Shown here: positions 63,843 through 64,000 of the stretch, in pieces
How the letters are laid out: each line of letters starts with the position of its first letter
How positions within the stretch are numbered: the stretch's first letter is position 1
NCBI GenBank assembly: GCA_949825065.1
Contig: OX463862.1
Span: forward strand, 14,069,592 to 14,133,591
Length of the DNA: 64,000 nucleotides
Direction: 5' to 3'
Source: Odontocerum albicorne
Taxonomy: Eukaryota; Arthropoda; Insecta; Trichoptera; Odontoceridae
Made by a program: the position numbers and the translations under genes
Notes under the pieces: model-generated
The model's input: only the letters and a program-made list of their open reading frames with translations
Told to the model about the DNA's origin: nothing
Database searches by the model: none

Positions 63843-64000
63843 AATAACGTGTTTCATTCCTGATTTTTCTTTTTCTTTCCTCTCCACCATCCTTTCCTTT
63901 CCTTTTGATTGATGATATCTCACTTTATATGAAAAATAATGTTCGGGTGATTGTCCGTCTTTGTGGGGCTCGTGGGCATGTTCTCGCGTATATGTTAATG
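63843..64000 (+). mobile_element. LINE-A 3' UTR, cut by window end
   Basis: aaaataacgtgtttcattcc, ctctccaccatcctttcctt, gatgatatctcactttatat, tgttcgggtgattgtccgtc, ttgtggggctcgtgggcatg. The hairpin and tail lie beyond 64000. Confidence 0.9.

Noticed and set aside
1..64000. LTR retrotransposon or endogenous virus
   Set aside because: I looked for paired long direct repeats with TG...CA ends, primer-binding sites and protease/integrase motifs and saw none convincing.

Overview
The window looks like intergenic or intronic nuclear DNA of an arthropod, most likely an insect. It is strongly A+T-rich (about 70% by eye) with no bacterial gene organisation. It is packed with decayed transposons of typically insect kinds: Jockey and RTE-like LINEs, mariner, piggyBac and hAT elements, tRNA-derived SINEs, MITEs and minisatellites. 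I see no convincing host gene, intact transposase, functional tRNA gene, rRNA or CRISPR array. The species cannot be fixed from this sequence.

Family names used here are working labels. SINE-A is a tRNA-derived SINE, about 20 copies or pieces, whose 3' end matches the end of LINE-A. LINE-A ends in an RT C-terminal domain (VHAVRLWNQL) and a (TAAA)-type tail. LINE-R is an RTE-like LINE recognised by WFGHVERM-type C-terminal sequence, about 12 decayed pieces. RTE-K is another RTE-like LINE (KYLGS, SWTLKV, (GAA)n tail). Jockey is a poly(A)-tailed LINE. MITE-T has TIRs beginning TATACTCAAGAAAATG. MITE-G has TIRs with GGCCACAC. PB-M is a TTAA-flanked piggyBac-type MITE. FB is a foldback element. 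X, Z and the 172-bp family are unclassified repeats.

Layout. 1-5.7 kb: an 18-bp minisatellite, MITE-T inside repeat X, LINE-R debris, a LINE-A tail, and a Jockey copy inserted in a SINE-B. 8-15 kb: FB, a hAT terminus, an internally deleted mariner, a SINE-A split by MITE-G, and LINE-A/LINE-R pieces. 16-18 kb: a hAT element holding an RTE fragment, a piggyBac cysteine-domain relic, and a 71-bp satellite made from the SINE-A tail. 19-26 kb: 172-bp repeats, LINE-R pieces, and a mariner holding a MITE that holds another MITE. 27-33 kb: several tandem arrays, SINEs and a self-complementary TIR element. 34-38 kb: RTE-K, piggyBac relics, a LINE-R RT core split by MITE-T, and PB-M. 38.9-41.7 kb: largely featureless. 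42-51 kb: a SINE cluster, a 91-bp array, and a mariner holding a LINE-A copy with an inverted 5' end. 50-57 kb: a duplicated unclassified sequence, a piggyBac relic, a hAT MITE, MITE-G, and PB-M holding LINE-A. 57-64 kb: short tandem arrays, TIR elements, FB, and a LINE-A 3' end running off the edge.

The elements act on one another rather than as a gene system. LINE-A probably mobilises SINE-A through the shared 3' hairpin. A TTAA inside SINE-A lies at the edge of two different piggyBac-type elements. Deleted transposons may once have been mobilised in trans. The most unusual signal is the octamer TACTCGTA/TACGAGTA, at least 18 exact copies. Comparison of repeat copies shows it arises by insertion of 6 bp at a TA, as an excision footprint would.
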